Source of the DNA: Arthrobacter pascens
GTDB taxonomy: Bacteria > Actinomycetota > Actinomycetes > Actinomycetales > Micrococcaceae
Direction: 5' to 3'
DNA: 64,000 nucleotides
Assembly: GCF_017052465.1 (NCBI RefSeq)
Contig: NZ_JAFHKT010000151.1
Span: 1 to 64,000 of the forward strand
Position numbers and translations under genes: made by a program
In this document: positions 35,807 to 43,758 of the stretch, piece after piece
Position numbering within the stretch: position 1 is the first letter of the stretch
Layout: every line of letters starts with the position of its first letter
The notes under the pieces: model-generated
Databases searched by the model: none
What the model was told of the DNA's origin: nothing
The model's input: only the letters and a program-made list of their open reading frames with translations

Positions 35807-35811
35807 GCCAG

Positions 35812-36099
35812 CTATCCCCCGGCCACGGACTGGATGATCAGCACTTCCTGGCCCCCAGCAACTTCCGTGTCCAGGCCTTGCAGACGACGGACCTCGTCAC
35901 CGTTCACGTAAATATTCACGTAGCGGCGGAGGGCACCGGTTTCGTCCCGCAGGCGCCTGGCCAGCACCGGGTAGTCCCCGGTCACGGCATCGAGCAACCA
36001 GCCCACAGTCACCGTCCCGTCGGCGGGCGCAGTCAGCAAGGACTGCCCGCCGGCGAGCGGCTGGAGGACGCTGGGAAGCACCACGCTGATCTCAGCCAC
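35812..36099 (-). CDS. MoaD/ThiS-family ubiquitin-like protein
   Basis: A 95-residue beta-grasp protein ending in the functional Gly-Gly tail (IIQSVAGG). It has the family pattern TVGWLLDAVTGDYPVLARRL, LRRYVNIYVNGDEVR and GQEVLIIQSVAGG. In MoaD, ThiS and archaeal SAMPs this tail is adenylated and thiocarboxylated or conjugated to lysines. No MoaE, ThiG or E1-like enzyme is in the window, so its role as sulfur carrier or modifier is open. It follows the propeller gene at 36109-37242 by 9 bp on the same strand, and the two are probably co-transcribed. Confidence 0.85.
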   Translation of the reverse strand: MAEISVVLPSVLQPLAGGQSLLTAPADGTVTVGWLLDAVTGDYPVLARRLRDETGALRRYVNIYVNGDEVRRLQGLDTEVAGGQEVLIIQSVAGG

Positions 36100-36108
36100 A
36101 GACGGACC

Positions 36109-37242
36109 TCATGCGGACGACGCCACCGCAGCATCCGCCACAACCGCGGCATCCACCACAACCGCGGCGCGGACGCACAGGACGTCCGGCAGGTGCGATG
36201 CCACCTCCGCGAAGGTTTCGCCCTCGTCGGCGCTGGCGTACACGGCACCTCCGCGCGTGCCGAAGTACACGCCGACCGGCTCGGCGGCATCCACCGCTGC
36301 GGCGTCACGGAGCACGGCGTTGAACTCGGACTGCGGCAGGCCTGCGTCCAGCCGCTTCCAGGTTCCGCCGGCGTCGTCCGTGCGGTGCACGGCGAGCTTG
36401 CCTTCGGGCGGAATCCGCTCGCCGTCGGCCTTTAGCGGAACCACCCATGCCGTGCCTGCCCTCCGCGGGTGGGTCAGCATCACAAACCCGAAATCGGCGG
36501 GCAGGCCCTCGGCAATGGATTGCCAGCTTTCCGCGTTGTCGTCAGTGCGGTAGACGCCGTGGTGGTTCTGCGCATAGAGGCGGCCTTCGACGGCGGCATC
36601 CGCGGCGATCTTGTGCACACACTGGCCGAATTCCGGGTTGGGGTCCGGCATGAAGTAGGCCGAAATGCCCCTGTTTCGGGGCTCCCAGGACGTTCCGCCG
36701 TCGAGTGAACGGTAAACGCCGCCGGTGCTCATGGCCACATGCACGTTGTCTCCGGACGGGTTGACGACGATCGAGTGCGCGGCGGCGCCGCCGTAGCCTG
36801 CGCCCCATTCACTGCGGTGCGGGTGGTCCCACAGTCCACGGTTGAGTTCAAAGTGCTGGCCGCCGTCGGTGGACTTCCAGACCGAAATCGGCTCGGCACC
36901 TGCCCACACCACGCCGGGCCGCGACTCGGCATCGGGGTGGATCTGCCAAATGCGTTCCACGGCGGCGTCGGTGCCTTCGGGAAACTTGATGGCGCCCTGT
37001 TCCGGTTCGGTCCAGGTGGCGCCGAGATCATCCGAATGGGCGACGGTGGGCCCCCAGTGTTCGGAGCGCACCCCCACCATGATCCGGGTTCGGCCGTCCC
37101 GTGTGTCGATTCCGATACTCGGGATCTCACTCATCAGGAAGTGCGGGCCGGAGAAGGACCATTGCCTGCGGTCCTGGCTGGTCGCCAGCCAGAGTCCTTT
37201 TTTGGTCCCGATCGCTAAGAGGTACGTCTCTGGGGTAGCCAT
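36109..37242 (-). CDS. BNR/sialidase-like beta-propeller protein
   Basis: A 377-residue predicted propeller with BNR (Asp-box) repeats: SDDLGATW, STDGGQHF, SLDGGTSW, TDDNAESW, TDDAGGTW and SADEGETF, about six blades. No signal peptide or membrane segment, so it appears cytoplasmic, unlike true sialidases. The C-terminal 20 residues are a low-complexity Ala/Val/Asp run. Start at 37242 (MATPETYLLAIGTKKGLW); an in-frame ATG at 37251 is possible. It is coupled with the MoaD-like gene. Function unknown, possibly a scaffold or a sensor. Confidence 0.78.
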   Translation of the reverse strand: MATPETYLLAIGTKKGLWLATSQDRRQWSFSGPHFLMSEIPSIGIDTRDGRTRIMVGVRSEHWGPTVAHSDDLGATWTEPEQGAIKFPEGTDAAVERIWQIHPDAESRPGVVWAGAEPISVWKSTDGGQHFELNRGLWDHPHRSEWGAGYGGAAAHSIVVNPSGDNVHVAMSTGGVYRSLDGGTSWEPRNRGISAYFMPDPNPEFGQCVHKIAADAAVEGRLYAQNHHGVYRTDDNAESWQSIAEGLPADFGFVMLTHPRRAGTAWVVPLKADGERIPPEGKLAVHRTDDAGGTWKRLDAGLPQSEFNAVLRDAAAVDAAEPVGVYFGTRGGAVYASADEGETFAEVASHLPDVLCVRAAVVVDAAVVADAAVASSA

Positions 37243-37311
37243 GAAGCCCATCGAACCACTCAGGCCGGGCAGCCGCAATGGTTTTTCCCGGCAATCAGTG
37301 GACGGGACAGC

Positions 37312-37602
37312 TCAGCCCTTGGACAGGAACCGCGTCCGGGCCGCGGCCCGGAGCGCGCCGCGCCGGCGCTTGCGCCACCAGCGGCGGACCAGGTCGACGG
37401 CGGCCAGCAGCCCGGCCAGCGGGGACAGCACAGCGACGGCGTAGACGAAAAGCAGCCAGGTCAGTGTCGCGAGGGGCGGCTGGCTCCTGCTCAACAGCGA
37501 CAGGCCACCGAACAAACCCGCGGTCCAGAAAAGCACCACAAACACCAGCACGGCTGCCGCCGGAAAGTACTCATTCCGCACGACCTTCATCAGGGTCCTC
37601 AT
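37312..37602 (-). CDS. Small membrane protein of unknown function
   Basis: A 96-residue protein with two predicted helices (FPAAAVLVFVVLFWTAGLFG; ATLTWLLFVYAVAVLSPLAG) and a strongly basic C-terminal tail (RRWWRKRRRGALRAAARTR), which would stay in the cytoplasm. Start at 37602 follows GGGGGCACGGGC, not an ideal binding site. No family recognised. Co-directional with the LysR gene upstream. Confidence 0.55.
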   Translation of the reverse strand: MRTLMKVVRNEYFPAAAVLVFVVLFWTAGLFGGLSLLSRSQPPLATLTWLLFVYAVAVLSPLAGLLAAVDLVRRWWRKRRRGALRAAARTRFLSKG

Positions 37603-37722
37603 GCCCGTGCCCCCACCCTTTCCCCACAAATGGCCTCTTCGTTCCAGTATGCGACGCGCCGGGCGGAGTTCCTGCCGCGCCACGGTTGGATGTGAGCAAA
37701 GAGACCGCGGCCGGACGGCAGG

Positions 37723-38574
37723 TCAGGCGTAGAGGCCGGCCAGCAGCCCAATGACCTCTGTGCGCTCACGGGGCGGGTCGGTTCTGGACCACGCCAGGTA
37801 GACAGGCACCGGCGGGGCGTCGCGCACCGGCCGGTAGACGACGCCCCGGCGCCTGTACTGGTGGGCCGTTGATTCGGCAGAGATGCCCCGGGCACGGCCG
37901 CTTCCGATGACAGTCAGCCAGTCGTCAATGTCATCAATCTGCACAACGTGCCGGGGCCGTTCACCGTCGGGCCAAAGGTCGAGTCCGGTGCTTCCGGTGC
38001 GTGCATCCAGGGCCAGCGGACGGCCTGCCACCTGGGCGAGTGAGACCGACCGTTTCGCGGCCAGGGGATCATCGGCCGCCATAGCGCAATAGCGCTTCTC
38101 GAGGCCAACAAGGACAACGTCGTAGGCCGCGGTGTCCGGGACACGCCGCAGGATCGCGAAATCACTCCTTCCCTCGGCCAGGCCGGCCGTGGAACTGTTC
38201 GTCCGCACGAGGAGGACTTCGATGTTCGGGAAAGCCGCGGCCCACCTGCGCTGGAACTCGACCGTGTGCTTCCCGAGTGCGGACCAGGCATACCCGATAC
38301 GGATCGAGTTCCTGCCGGTTCGGGCATCACGTTCCAGGAGCTCCAGGACCGACAGTGCCTGCCGCGCGTGACGCACGGTGCGCTCCCCCGCGGGCGTCAG
38401 CCGGACGCTGCGCGTGGTCCGCTGCACCAGGCGGACACCCAGGGTCTCCTCGAGGGCCGCCACATTCCGCGAGACCGCCGCCTGGGACATGTTCAGGTCT
38501 ATGGCAGCGTCGGTGAACGTTCCTGCATCATTTAGCGCAACCAGGCACCTCAGCTGGCGAAGTTCAACACCCAT
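37723..38574 (-). CDS. LysR-family transcriptional regulator
   Basis: A 283-residue LysR protein. The helix-turn-helix at residues 1-60 reads LRQLRCLVALNDAGTFTDAA and LNMSQAAVSRNVAALEETLG. The periplasmic-binding-like effector domain follows (SIRIGYAWSALGKHTVEFQRR). It is divergent from the EamA permease at 38661, with a perfect palindrome in the 86-bp gap, so it most likely controls that exporter. The effector is unknown. Confidence 0.9.
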   Translation of the reverse strand: MGVELRQLRCLVALNDAGTFTDAAIDLNMSQAAVSRNVAALEETLGVRLVQRTTRSVRLTPAGERTVRHARQALSVLELLERDARTGRNSIRIGYAWSALGKHTVEFQRRWAAAFPNIEVLLVRTNSSTAGLAEGRSDFAILRRVPDTAAYDVVLVGLEKRYCAMAADDPLAAKRSVSLAQVAGRPLALDARTGSTGLDLWPDGERPRHVVQIDDIDDWLTVIGSGRARGISAESTAHQYRRRGVVYRPVRDAPPVPVYLAWSRTDPPRERTEVIGLLAGLYA

Positions 38575-38583
38575 GCTGCCACC

Positions 38584-38610
38584 CTATTCATGCATTGAAC
38601 GCATGAATAG
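38584..38610. promoter_or_regulatory. LysR-type palindromic site between divergent genes
   Basis: CTATTCATGC (38584-38593) and GCATGAATAG (38601-38610) are perfect inverted repeats with a 7-bp spacer. It contains T-n11-A-type symmetry, as LysR regulators require. A further half-site, CTATGCAT, lies at 38617-38624, nearer the permease, consistent with an activation site. Confidence 0.7.
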
Positions 38611-38660
38611 CCCCTTCTATGCATTTCTCGTATCGCCCGGACCGGGCACATGCTTTTTTC

Positions 38661-39677
38661 ATGAGCACATCCAGCACGGGCCCATCGGAGCGGAAGAAGG
38701 GGACCGCCACCCTCGTTGCCAGCGCCCTGTCGACGCAGCTCGGCGCCGCCACCGGATCGCTGGCGTTCCCCGCCATGGGACCGGTGGGCGTCGTGGCGGT
38801 GCGCCAGGTCATTGCGGCGGCAGTCCTGCTGCCGCTCGTGCGGCCGCGTCTGCGTACGCTGACTTGGCCGCAGTGGTGGCCCGTGCTCCTGCTGGCCGTC
38901 GTCTTCGGAACCATGAACCTGGGCTTGTACGCGGCCATCCAGCGCGTGGGCCTTGGCCTCGGTGTGACGCTGGAGTTCCTCGGTCCCCTCGCCGTCGCCC
39001 TGTCCGGGTCCCGCAGCAGGGGCACTGCCGTGTGCGCCATCGCTGCCGGGGCCGGCGTCGTGGCCGTCACCCAGCCGTCGGCCTCCACCGACTACCTCGG
39101 CGTGGGACTCGGCCTGCTGGCCGCAGGCTCCTGGGCGGCCTACATCCTCCTCAACCGCACCATCGGAGAGCGCATCCCGGGCGTCCAGGGAGCTGCAGCC
39201 GCGACGGGCGTTTCCGCCCTGCTGTTCCTGCCCGTCGGGCTCGTCATCTTTTGCAGCAGCCCGCCCAGCAGCTTCGCCGTGCTGTGCGCTGTGGGCGCCG
39301 GAGTGCTCGCGTCCGTCGTGCCGTACCTGGCGGACCTGCTGACACTCAGGCATGTCCCCGCCACCACGTTCGGTGTCCTGATGAGCATCAACCCCGTCTT
39401 CGCCGCATTGATCGGAGCGGTCGCACTGCACGAAGGGATCAATGCACTCACCTGGGCCGGCATAGGCATCATCGTGTGCAGCAACGCCGCCGTTCTGCTG
39501 CTTCCTCCCCGGACGGGTATTCGAGCCGGCCTAGATCCTGCCCTCGACATCCTGGCCCTCGCGGCGCCTGCCGACGAGTGCGAGGCAGAATGCAGCCGAC
39601 GCTGCGGAGACGAACGCGACGATGCCGAACGGAACCGCATTGTCGGCGCCGCCGATGCCAACCAAAGGTGCGGCTAG
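38661..39677 (+). CDS. EamA-family permease (RhtA-like), with tail overlapping the next gene
   Basis: A 338-residue drug/metabolite transporter with about ten helices (TLVASALSTQLGAATGSLAF; VALSGSRSRGTAVCAIAAG; TLRHVPATTFGVLMSINPVFAALIGAV). Homologs such as RhtA export threonine or homoserine and are about 295 residues. The conserved part ends at about residue 290 (VLLLPPRTG); the last 50 or so residues are hydrophilic, cysteine-rich and read through the opposite strand of the convergent Bcr/CflA gene. The overlap of 147 bp (39531-39677) makes this tail doubtful, but the frame has no earlier stop. Start at 38661, divergent from LysR. Confidence 0.85.
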   Translation: MSTSSTGPSERKKGTATLVASALSTQLGAATGSLAFPAMGPVGVVAVRQVIAAAVLLPLVRPRLRTLTWPQWWPVLLLAVVFGTMNLGLYAAIQRVGLGLGVTLEFLGPLAVALSGSRSRGTAVCAIAAGAGVVAVTQPSASTDYLGVGLGLLAAGSWAAYILLNRTIGERIPGVQGAAAATGVSALLFLPVGLVIFCSSPPSSFAVLCAVGAGVLASVVPYLADLLTLRHVPATTFGVLMSINPVFAALIGAVALHEGINALTWAGIGIIVCSNAAVLLLPPRTGIRAGLDPALDILALAAPADECEAECSRRCGDERDDAERNRIVGAADANQRCG

Positions 39678-40766
39678 CCCGCCAAAAGCGAACCGGGCCA
39701 GTCCCAGAAGTGAGGAGGCTGTGCCTGCGACGTCCGGATAGTCCTTGAGCGCCAGCGAGGTGGCCGGCGGGCTGGTGACGGCCACGCCGCTGACCATCGT
39801 GAACAGGGACAGGACGATGGCGCTCAGGGGCAGGTGCAGGAGTGCCGTCGCGAGCAGGCCGAGGGCACCGGAAGTGGCCATGGCCAGACCCATTGTGAGG
39901 GTTCCCCTTTCGGACCAACGCTCGGACAGGCGGCCGGCGAAGAAGCCGAAGATGACGAAGCCGAGCGAGTTCAGGCCGAACGCGAAGGAATAGCCCTGCG
40001 GGGACAGCCCGTACACGCCCTGGAGAATGTAGGTTGCCCCGCTCAGGTAGGCGAAGATCGCGGAGTAGGTGCAGCCTGTGATCAGCACCGCGCCAACGAA
40101 CACCCGGTCAGCAAGGAGCCTGCGGAAGTCGTTCAGGGTATGGGAGAACCCTCCGGTGACGCGTCGGTCGGCCGGCAGCGTCTCCCGGAACACCACCAGG
40201 GATGCCACGAGGATGGCGACTCCGACGGCGGCCAGGAACAGGAAAACTCCCCGCCAGTCCGTGACGGTTGCGAGCTGGCCCCCGATGACCGGGCCAATGA
40301 TGGCCGCGAGTCCTCCCAGCACTGTCAGGCGGCCATAGAAGCGCAGCAGCTTGCCGCCCGAGTAGACGTCCCTGCCAGCGGCTTGGGCGATGACGATGCC
40401 TACAGCCCCGGCGAGGCCCTGTACGAACCTCGCGGCTATGAGTGTTTCGATGGTTGGGCTGAGCGCACACAGGGCTGATGTGACGGTGTACGCGATGACT
40501 CCAACGAGCAGGGGGGTTCGCCGGCCGAAGCGGTCCGACAAGGGACCGGCGATTATCTGGCCTATTGCCAGGCCGAGCAGGCAGGCCGTGATGGTCAGCT
40601 GGGCAACTGAGGTCGTGCTTTGCAGCTCTGCGGTGAGGGCTGGAAGGACGGGCAGATAGAGGTCCATGGAGATGGGACCGAAGATTGTCAGCAGGCCGAG
40701 TACCGCCGCCAGCGGGCGGCCGACGGTCTGTTCACGTGCGGTCATCGGGGTGTGGACGGCGGTCAC
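39531..40766 (-). CDS. Bcr/CflA-family multidrug efflux MFS transporter
   Basis: A 411-residue, 12-helix exporter. Bcr/CflA features are LTIFGPISMDLYLPVLPALTAEL in helix 1, GPLSDRFGRRTPLL after helix 2, and FVQGLAGAVGIVIAQAAGRD in helix 4. Members export bicyclomycin, chloramphenicol, sulfonamides or cysteine-type metabolites. GTG start at 40766 has GGAG five bases before it; an ATG at 40745 is the alternative. Divergent from the XRE regulator at 40938 with a palindrome between. The 3' end overlaps the EamA gene on the other strand. Confidence 0.92.
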   Translation of the reverse strand: MTAVHTPMTAREQTVGRPLAAVLGLLTIFGPISMDLYLPVLPALTAELQSTTSVAQLTITACLLGLAIGQIIAGPLSDRFGRRTPLLVGVIAYTVTSALCALSPTIETLIAARFVQGLAGAVGIVIAQAAGRDVYSGGKLLRFYGRLTVLGGLAAIIGPVIGGQLATVTDWRGVFLFLAAVGVAILVASLVVFRETLPADRRVTGGFSHTLNDFRRLLADRVFVGAVLITGCTYSAIFAYLSGATYILQGVYGLSPQGYSFAFGLNSLGFVIFGFFAGRLSERWSERGTLTMGLAMATSGALGLLATALLHLPLSAIVLSLFTMVSGVAVTSPPATSLALKDYPDVAGTASSLLGLARFAFGGLAAPLVGIGGADNAVPFGIVAFVSAASAAFCLALVGRRREGQDVEGRI

Positions 40767-40886
40767 GCTGGCTCCGTTCTGGGGTAGGCGCGGCCCGGGC
40801 GTCGCGGGCTGCCTTCAAGAGTGGGATGAGGTTCAGATCCAATGGAACAGGTTCACGCCATATCCAGCGAGGGCTCTGCTTATCCG

Positions 40887-40901
40887 GGTACTGGCAGTAC
40901 C
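40887..40901. promoter_or_regulatory. 15-bp palindrome GGTACTG-G-CAGTACC
   Basis: A perfect 7-bp inverted repeat around one base, located 37 bp before the regulator start and 121 bp before the exporter start. It is the only strong dyad in this 171-bp divergent region and is the probable operator of the XRE-type regulator. Confidence 0.55.
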
Positions 40902-40937
40902 TCGCTGCCGGCCGGCGCTCCGCGGTAGCGTGGAGGC

Positions 40938-41822
40938 GTGGACAACAGGATGGCGGTACGCGAGTTCCTCGCCTCGAGACGGGCCAAGATCACTCCAGAA
41001 ATGGCCGGGCTGACCTTTGTGCACGGCCGACGCCGGGTCCCCGGCCTCCGCCGTGAAGAGGTGGCCATGCTCGCCGGGGTCAGCGTGGATTACTACACGA
41101 AGCTCGAGCGCGGGAACCTGGCCGGCACCTCCGAAAGCGTCCTCGACGCCATCGCCAGGGCGCTGAAGCTTGACGATTCCGAACGCGAGCACCTCTACAA
41201 CCTTGCCCGTGCAGCCGGGCCCTCCGCCAGGACCCGGCAACGCCCCCTTCAAAGCGGAACGGTCCGTCCCACCCTGCAATTCATGCTCGACTCCATCACA
41301 ACGTCGCCGGCCATCATCGGCAACCACTACATGGACATCGTGGCGGCCAACCAGCTCGGCTATGCCCTGTACTCGGAGATGTACCGCGGATCCACGAGGC
41401 CTGCCAACCACTCCCGGTTCATCTTCCTCGATCCCACGGCCCGGGACTTCTACCCCGACTGGGAGCTGGCAGCCAACACCAACGTGGCATTGTTGCGCAC
41501 GCAGAGCGGGCGCAATCCCTTCGACAAGCGCCTGGCCGACCTGGTCGGGGAACTGTCCAAGCGCAGCGAAGACTTCCGTAAGCGCTGGGCCGCCCACAAC
41601 GTCCGGCGTCATCACGCCGGGATCAAGGTCTTCCGCCACCCGGTGGTGGGAGAACTCGAACTTGCCTACGAATCCATGGAGCTCGCCATGGATCCTGGCT
41701 TCAGTCTGATCATCTACCCCGCCATTCCCGGATCCCCCTCAGATGAAAGACTCCGCCTGCTCGCCAGCTGGGCAGCAACTGAACGAATCCAGGACCTCGC
41801 CGGCGCACCCCAGGGAGCATGA
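40938..41822 (+). CDS. XRE-family helix-turn-helix regulator with MmyB-like domain
   Basis: A 294-residue regulator of a type common in actinobacteria. The N-terminal helix-turn-helix (VPGLRREEVAMLAGVSVDYYTKLERGN, residues 33-59) is followed by a MmyB/PAS-like ligand domain (SPAIIGNHYMDIVAANQLGYALY; GIKVFRHPVVGELELAYESM). Homologs bind small hydrophobic ligands and often sit divergent to oxidoreductases or exporters. GTG start at 40938 with GGAGGC directly before is close; an ATG at 40950 is the alternative. It probably represses the Bcr/CflA exporter. Confidence 0.88.
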   Translation: MDNRMAVREFLASRRAKITPEMAGLTFVHGRRRVPGLRREEVAMLAGVSVDYYTKLERGNLAGTSESVLDAIARALKLDDSEREHLYNLARAAGPSARTRQRPLQSGTVRPTLQFMLDSITTSPAIIGNHYMDIVAANQLGYALYSEMYRGSTRPANHSRFIFLDPTARDFYPDWELAANTNVALLRTQSGRNPFDKRLADLVGELSKRSEDFRKRWAAHNVRRHHAGIKVFRHPVVGELELAYESMELAMDPGFSLIIYPAIPGSPSDERLRLLASWAATERIQDLAGAPQGA

Positions 41823-41924
41823 CTCTGACACAACGCCAGACGTGACCCTGAATCGGACGCGACAAAGCCGCCGCGTATCTGGCAAGCGTCAGTTCACCGG
41901 GCTGACCGCAGCGCCACTGGCGCG

Positions 41925-42125
41925 TCAGTCCACAAATTCCGACTGTGTCTCGATGAAATCCCACTCGGCGTCGGTCAGGACGCTCTGCGGGGTCTCCGGA
42001 TGCGGGCCCCCGGCTTCTGCGATTCCCTGCATGACAAAGAGCGGAAGCTCCTCGGCACGGAGGTGTTCCCTGAGCCACTCTTTGCTCTTCAGATCCAGAT
42101 CAAGCCACCACATGTAAATCTGCAT
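41925..42125 (-). CDS. Small acidic protein of unknown function
   Basis: A 66-residue protein, MQIYMWWLDLDLKSKEWLRE onwards, with a Trp/Asp-rich N-terminus and acidic C-terminus (DAEWDFIETQSEFVD). Start at 42125 is chosen because it is the first methionine in a plausible context, with GGCGGCGGAC before it; an upstream frame is basic and unlike it. No family recognised. Confidence 0.55.
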   Translation of the reverse strand: MQIYMWWLDLDLKSKEWLREHLRAEELPLFVMQGIAEAGGPHPETPQSVLTDAEWDFIETQSEFVD

Positions 42126-42291
42126 GTCCGCCGCCTCTCTACGACTCAACGCTATGCGCGCGGCACGCCGGATACAAGGGACGCACAGCATTCAGCCCGC
42201 AGGCCGGCCGGAGCCCCTCCGTGCACCCCCTACCGGACGAACGCCCAGCTCAAAGGCTAGTCAATCCACAGCGCGGGGAACACAATTGAGT

Positions 42292-42801
42292 ATGCCTCCA
42301 GAGCGCTTCAGCGGCCCGCCTCCCCTGCTCGTCGGCGTAGTGCCCGGCCAGCATCCCGAAGTGCTTCAGACCGCCGTCACCCTCGCCCAACAGCTGACGG
42401 CACCCCTGCTCTTTGCCTACGTGGACGAGGCCAGCTACCTCGTGGAGTGGGATCCGGCGCGTTCCACGCACCGCCTCTCCCTCCATCCGGACAAGAACGA
42501 CGACGACATCCGGTCCGTGACGGAAGACCTCAAGTCCGTCATTGTCTCCGCCGTCCGGCCCGGGACACCCACGGAGTGGACCCTCCGCACCCTGGCCGGC
42601 GATCCGGCGAGGGCACTCGGAAGGCTCGCGGCGGAGGTGAACGCCCCCATGATCATCGTGGGGACGCCGGAACGCGGGTTCGGGCACCGCATTACGGAGC
42701 TCCTCAACGGCTCCGTCGCCGCCTGGCTCACCCACCATCAAAGCCGTCCGGTCCTGGTGGTGCCGTTCAAGATGCCCGCCCACGAAGAACAGCCGGAATG
42801 A
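42292..42801 (+). CDS. Universal stress protein (UspA family)
   Basis: A 169-residue single USP domain. The ATP-binding stretch toward the C-terminus reads APMIIVGTPERGFGHRITELLNGSVAAWLTHHQSRPVLVVP, a variant of G-2x-G-9x-G(S/T). The N-terminus is PPLLVGVVPGQHPEVLQTAV. Start at 42292; nothing like a good ribosome binding site is visible, so a leaderless or weak start is possible. A structured terminator region follows at 42874-42982. Confidence 0.85.
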   Translation: MPPERFSGPPPLLVGVVPGQHPEVLQTAVTLAQQLTAPLLFAYVDEASYLVEWDPARSTHRLSLHPDKNDDDIRSVTEDLKSVIVSAVRPGTPTEWTLRTLAGDPARALGRLAAEVNAPMIIVGTPERGFGHRITELLNGSVAAWLTHHQSRPVLVVPFKMPAHEEQPE

Positions 42802-42840
42802 GGCCTTTCAGGGTGAAATGCCCGCATTTCCGCCGTCCCG

Positions 42841-42982
42841 AAAGTAAAGCGAAAGTAGTTATTCGTGGTGGTGGCGAACGCCGTTACGCCCAAGTAGGCT
42901 GGAGTTCGCAGGTTGATCCAGCGCCTGCCTAAAGACCGCTCCGGAGTGCGTATCCCCCAATAACGCACTCCGGAGCTTTTTT
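42841..42982 (+). ncRNA. Candidate structured RNA upstream of csoR, ending in an intrinsic terminator
   Basis: After the usp stop there is a 140-base stretch without a gene that has several possible stems: GCGAAC (42874-42879) with GTTCGC (42904-42909), enclosing GCC/GGC (42880-42882, 42897-42899); GCAGG (42908-42912) with CCTGC (42924-42928); and the terminator stem (42938-42976). The leading part is AT-rich for this genome. No promoter is certain. It could be the 3' UTR of usp rather than an independent small RNA. No Rfam family recognised; the C-run in the terminator loop recalls 6C RNA only loosely. Confidence 0.35.
42938..42982 (+). terminator. Intrinsic terminator after usp
   Basis: GCTCCGGAGTGCGT (42938-42951) and ACGCACTCCGGAGC (42963-42976) make a perfect 14-bp stem with an 11-base loop containing CCCCC, followed directly by TTTTTT (42977-42982). 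The clearest rho-independent terminator in the window. Confidence 0.92.
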
Positions 42983-43034
42983 GTGCCCGGGTAGCGCGGC
43001 GCCCAACGACTGCATCAGCGCGGCAGAACTCCCG

Positions 43035-43063
43035 TTGACTGATACCCCCTAGGGGTATAGCGT
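43035..43063 (+). promoter_or_regulatory. Copper operon promoter with embedded CsoR operator
   Basis: TTGACT at 43035-43040 and TAGCGT at 43058-43063, spaced 17 bp, form the promoter. Between them ATACCCCCTAGGGGTAT (43042-43058) is a CsoR-type operator: ATACCCC and GGGGTAT arms around CTA. A repressor there would block RNA polymerase until copper is bound. The csoR start follows at 43070, so the leader is very short. Confidence 0.85.
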
Positions 43064-43069
43064 GGAGAC

Positions 43070-43429
43070 ATGAGCACTCCCGAAGGACCAACGGCGGCGG
43101 TCAGCGAAGAGTCGGCGACCGAGGAATCACCGCCTCAGCACGGCTATACCGCGGACAAGGATGCCTACTTGCGCAGGCTCCGCCGCATCGAAGGGCAAGT
43201 GCGGGGAATCGCGCGGATGGTGGAGGAGGACAAGTACTGCATCGACATCCTGACCCAGGTCGCGGCCGTCACCAAGGCGCTGCATGCGGTCAGCCTCGGC
43301 CTCGTCGAGGAACACATCGGCCACTGCGTCATCGGCGCCGCCTCGGAGCCCGATCCCGGCCTGCGGGCCGAGGCGATCGACCTCAAAGTGAAGGAAGCCG
43401 CGGACGCCATTGGGCGCCTGCTGCGGTAA
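43070..43429 (+). CDS. csoR: Copper-sensing transcriptional repressor
   Basis: A 119-residue CsoR protein. The Cu(I) ligands are C57, H82 and C86, with the exact C-25-H-4-C spacing of Mycobacterium tuberculosis CsoR. The four-helix core begins YLRRLRRIEGQVRGIARMVEEDKYC. The first 28 residues are a variable acidic extension. It is first in csoR-copZ-copA and is preceded by its own operator, so it is autoregulated. Confidence 0.95.
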   Translation: MSTPEGPTAAVSEESATEESPPQHGYTADKDAYLRRLRRIEGQVRGIARMVEEDKYCIDILTQVAAVTKALHAVSLGLVEEHIGHCVIGAASEPDPGLRAEAIDLKVKEAADAIGRLLR

Positions 43430-43485
43430 CGGCAAAACCATCCATCCGGCCGGCCCACGCGTCGGCCCATCACAAGGAGCCAGCA

Positions 43486-43716
43486 ATGAGCACCATCTCC
43501 ACCATCGTCCACGTTTCCGGGATGACCTGCGGACACTGCGTGTCGGCCGTCAGTGAAGAGCTCGAATCGCTCGACGGCGTCGAGGAGATCGACATCGATC
43601 TCAATGCCGGTGGCGTCTCCAAGGTCACCATCACCTCTACGCAGGAACTGTCCCCGTCCGAAATCGGCGAAGCCGTAGCCGAAGCCGGCTACCTCGTTGT
43701 CGCCAACGAGGCCTAA
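43486..43716 (+). CDS. copZ: Copper chaperone, heavy-metal-associated domain
   Basis: A 76-residue single HMA domain with the Cu(I) motif GMTCGHC at residues 12-18. It delivers copper to the CopA ATPase encoded next. AAGGAG lies before the ATG. 56 bp after csoR, 42 bp before copA; one operon. Confidence 0.94.
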   Translation: MSTISTIVHVSGMTCGHCVSAVSEELESLDGVEEIDIDLNAGGVSKVTITSTQELSPSEIGEAVAEAGYLVVANEA

Positions 43717-43758
43717 AGCCCACTCCCTGCACCCACGCACAGCCGCCCAGGAGCCGCT

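Noticed and set aside
38575..38660. A T-box or riboswitch before the EamA gene
   Set aside because: The 86-bp gap is taken up by the LysR palindrome and its half-site; no RNA aptamer pattern is seen.
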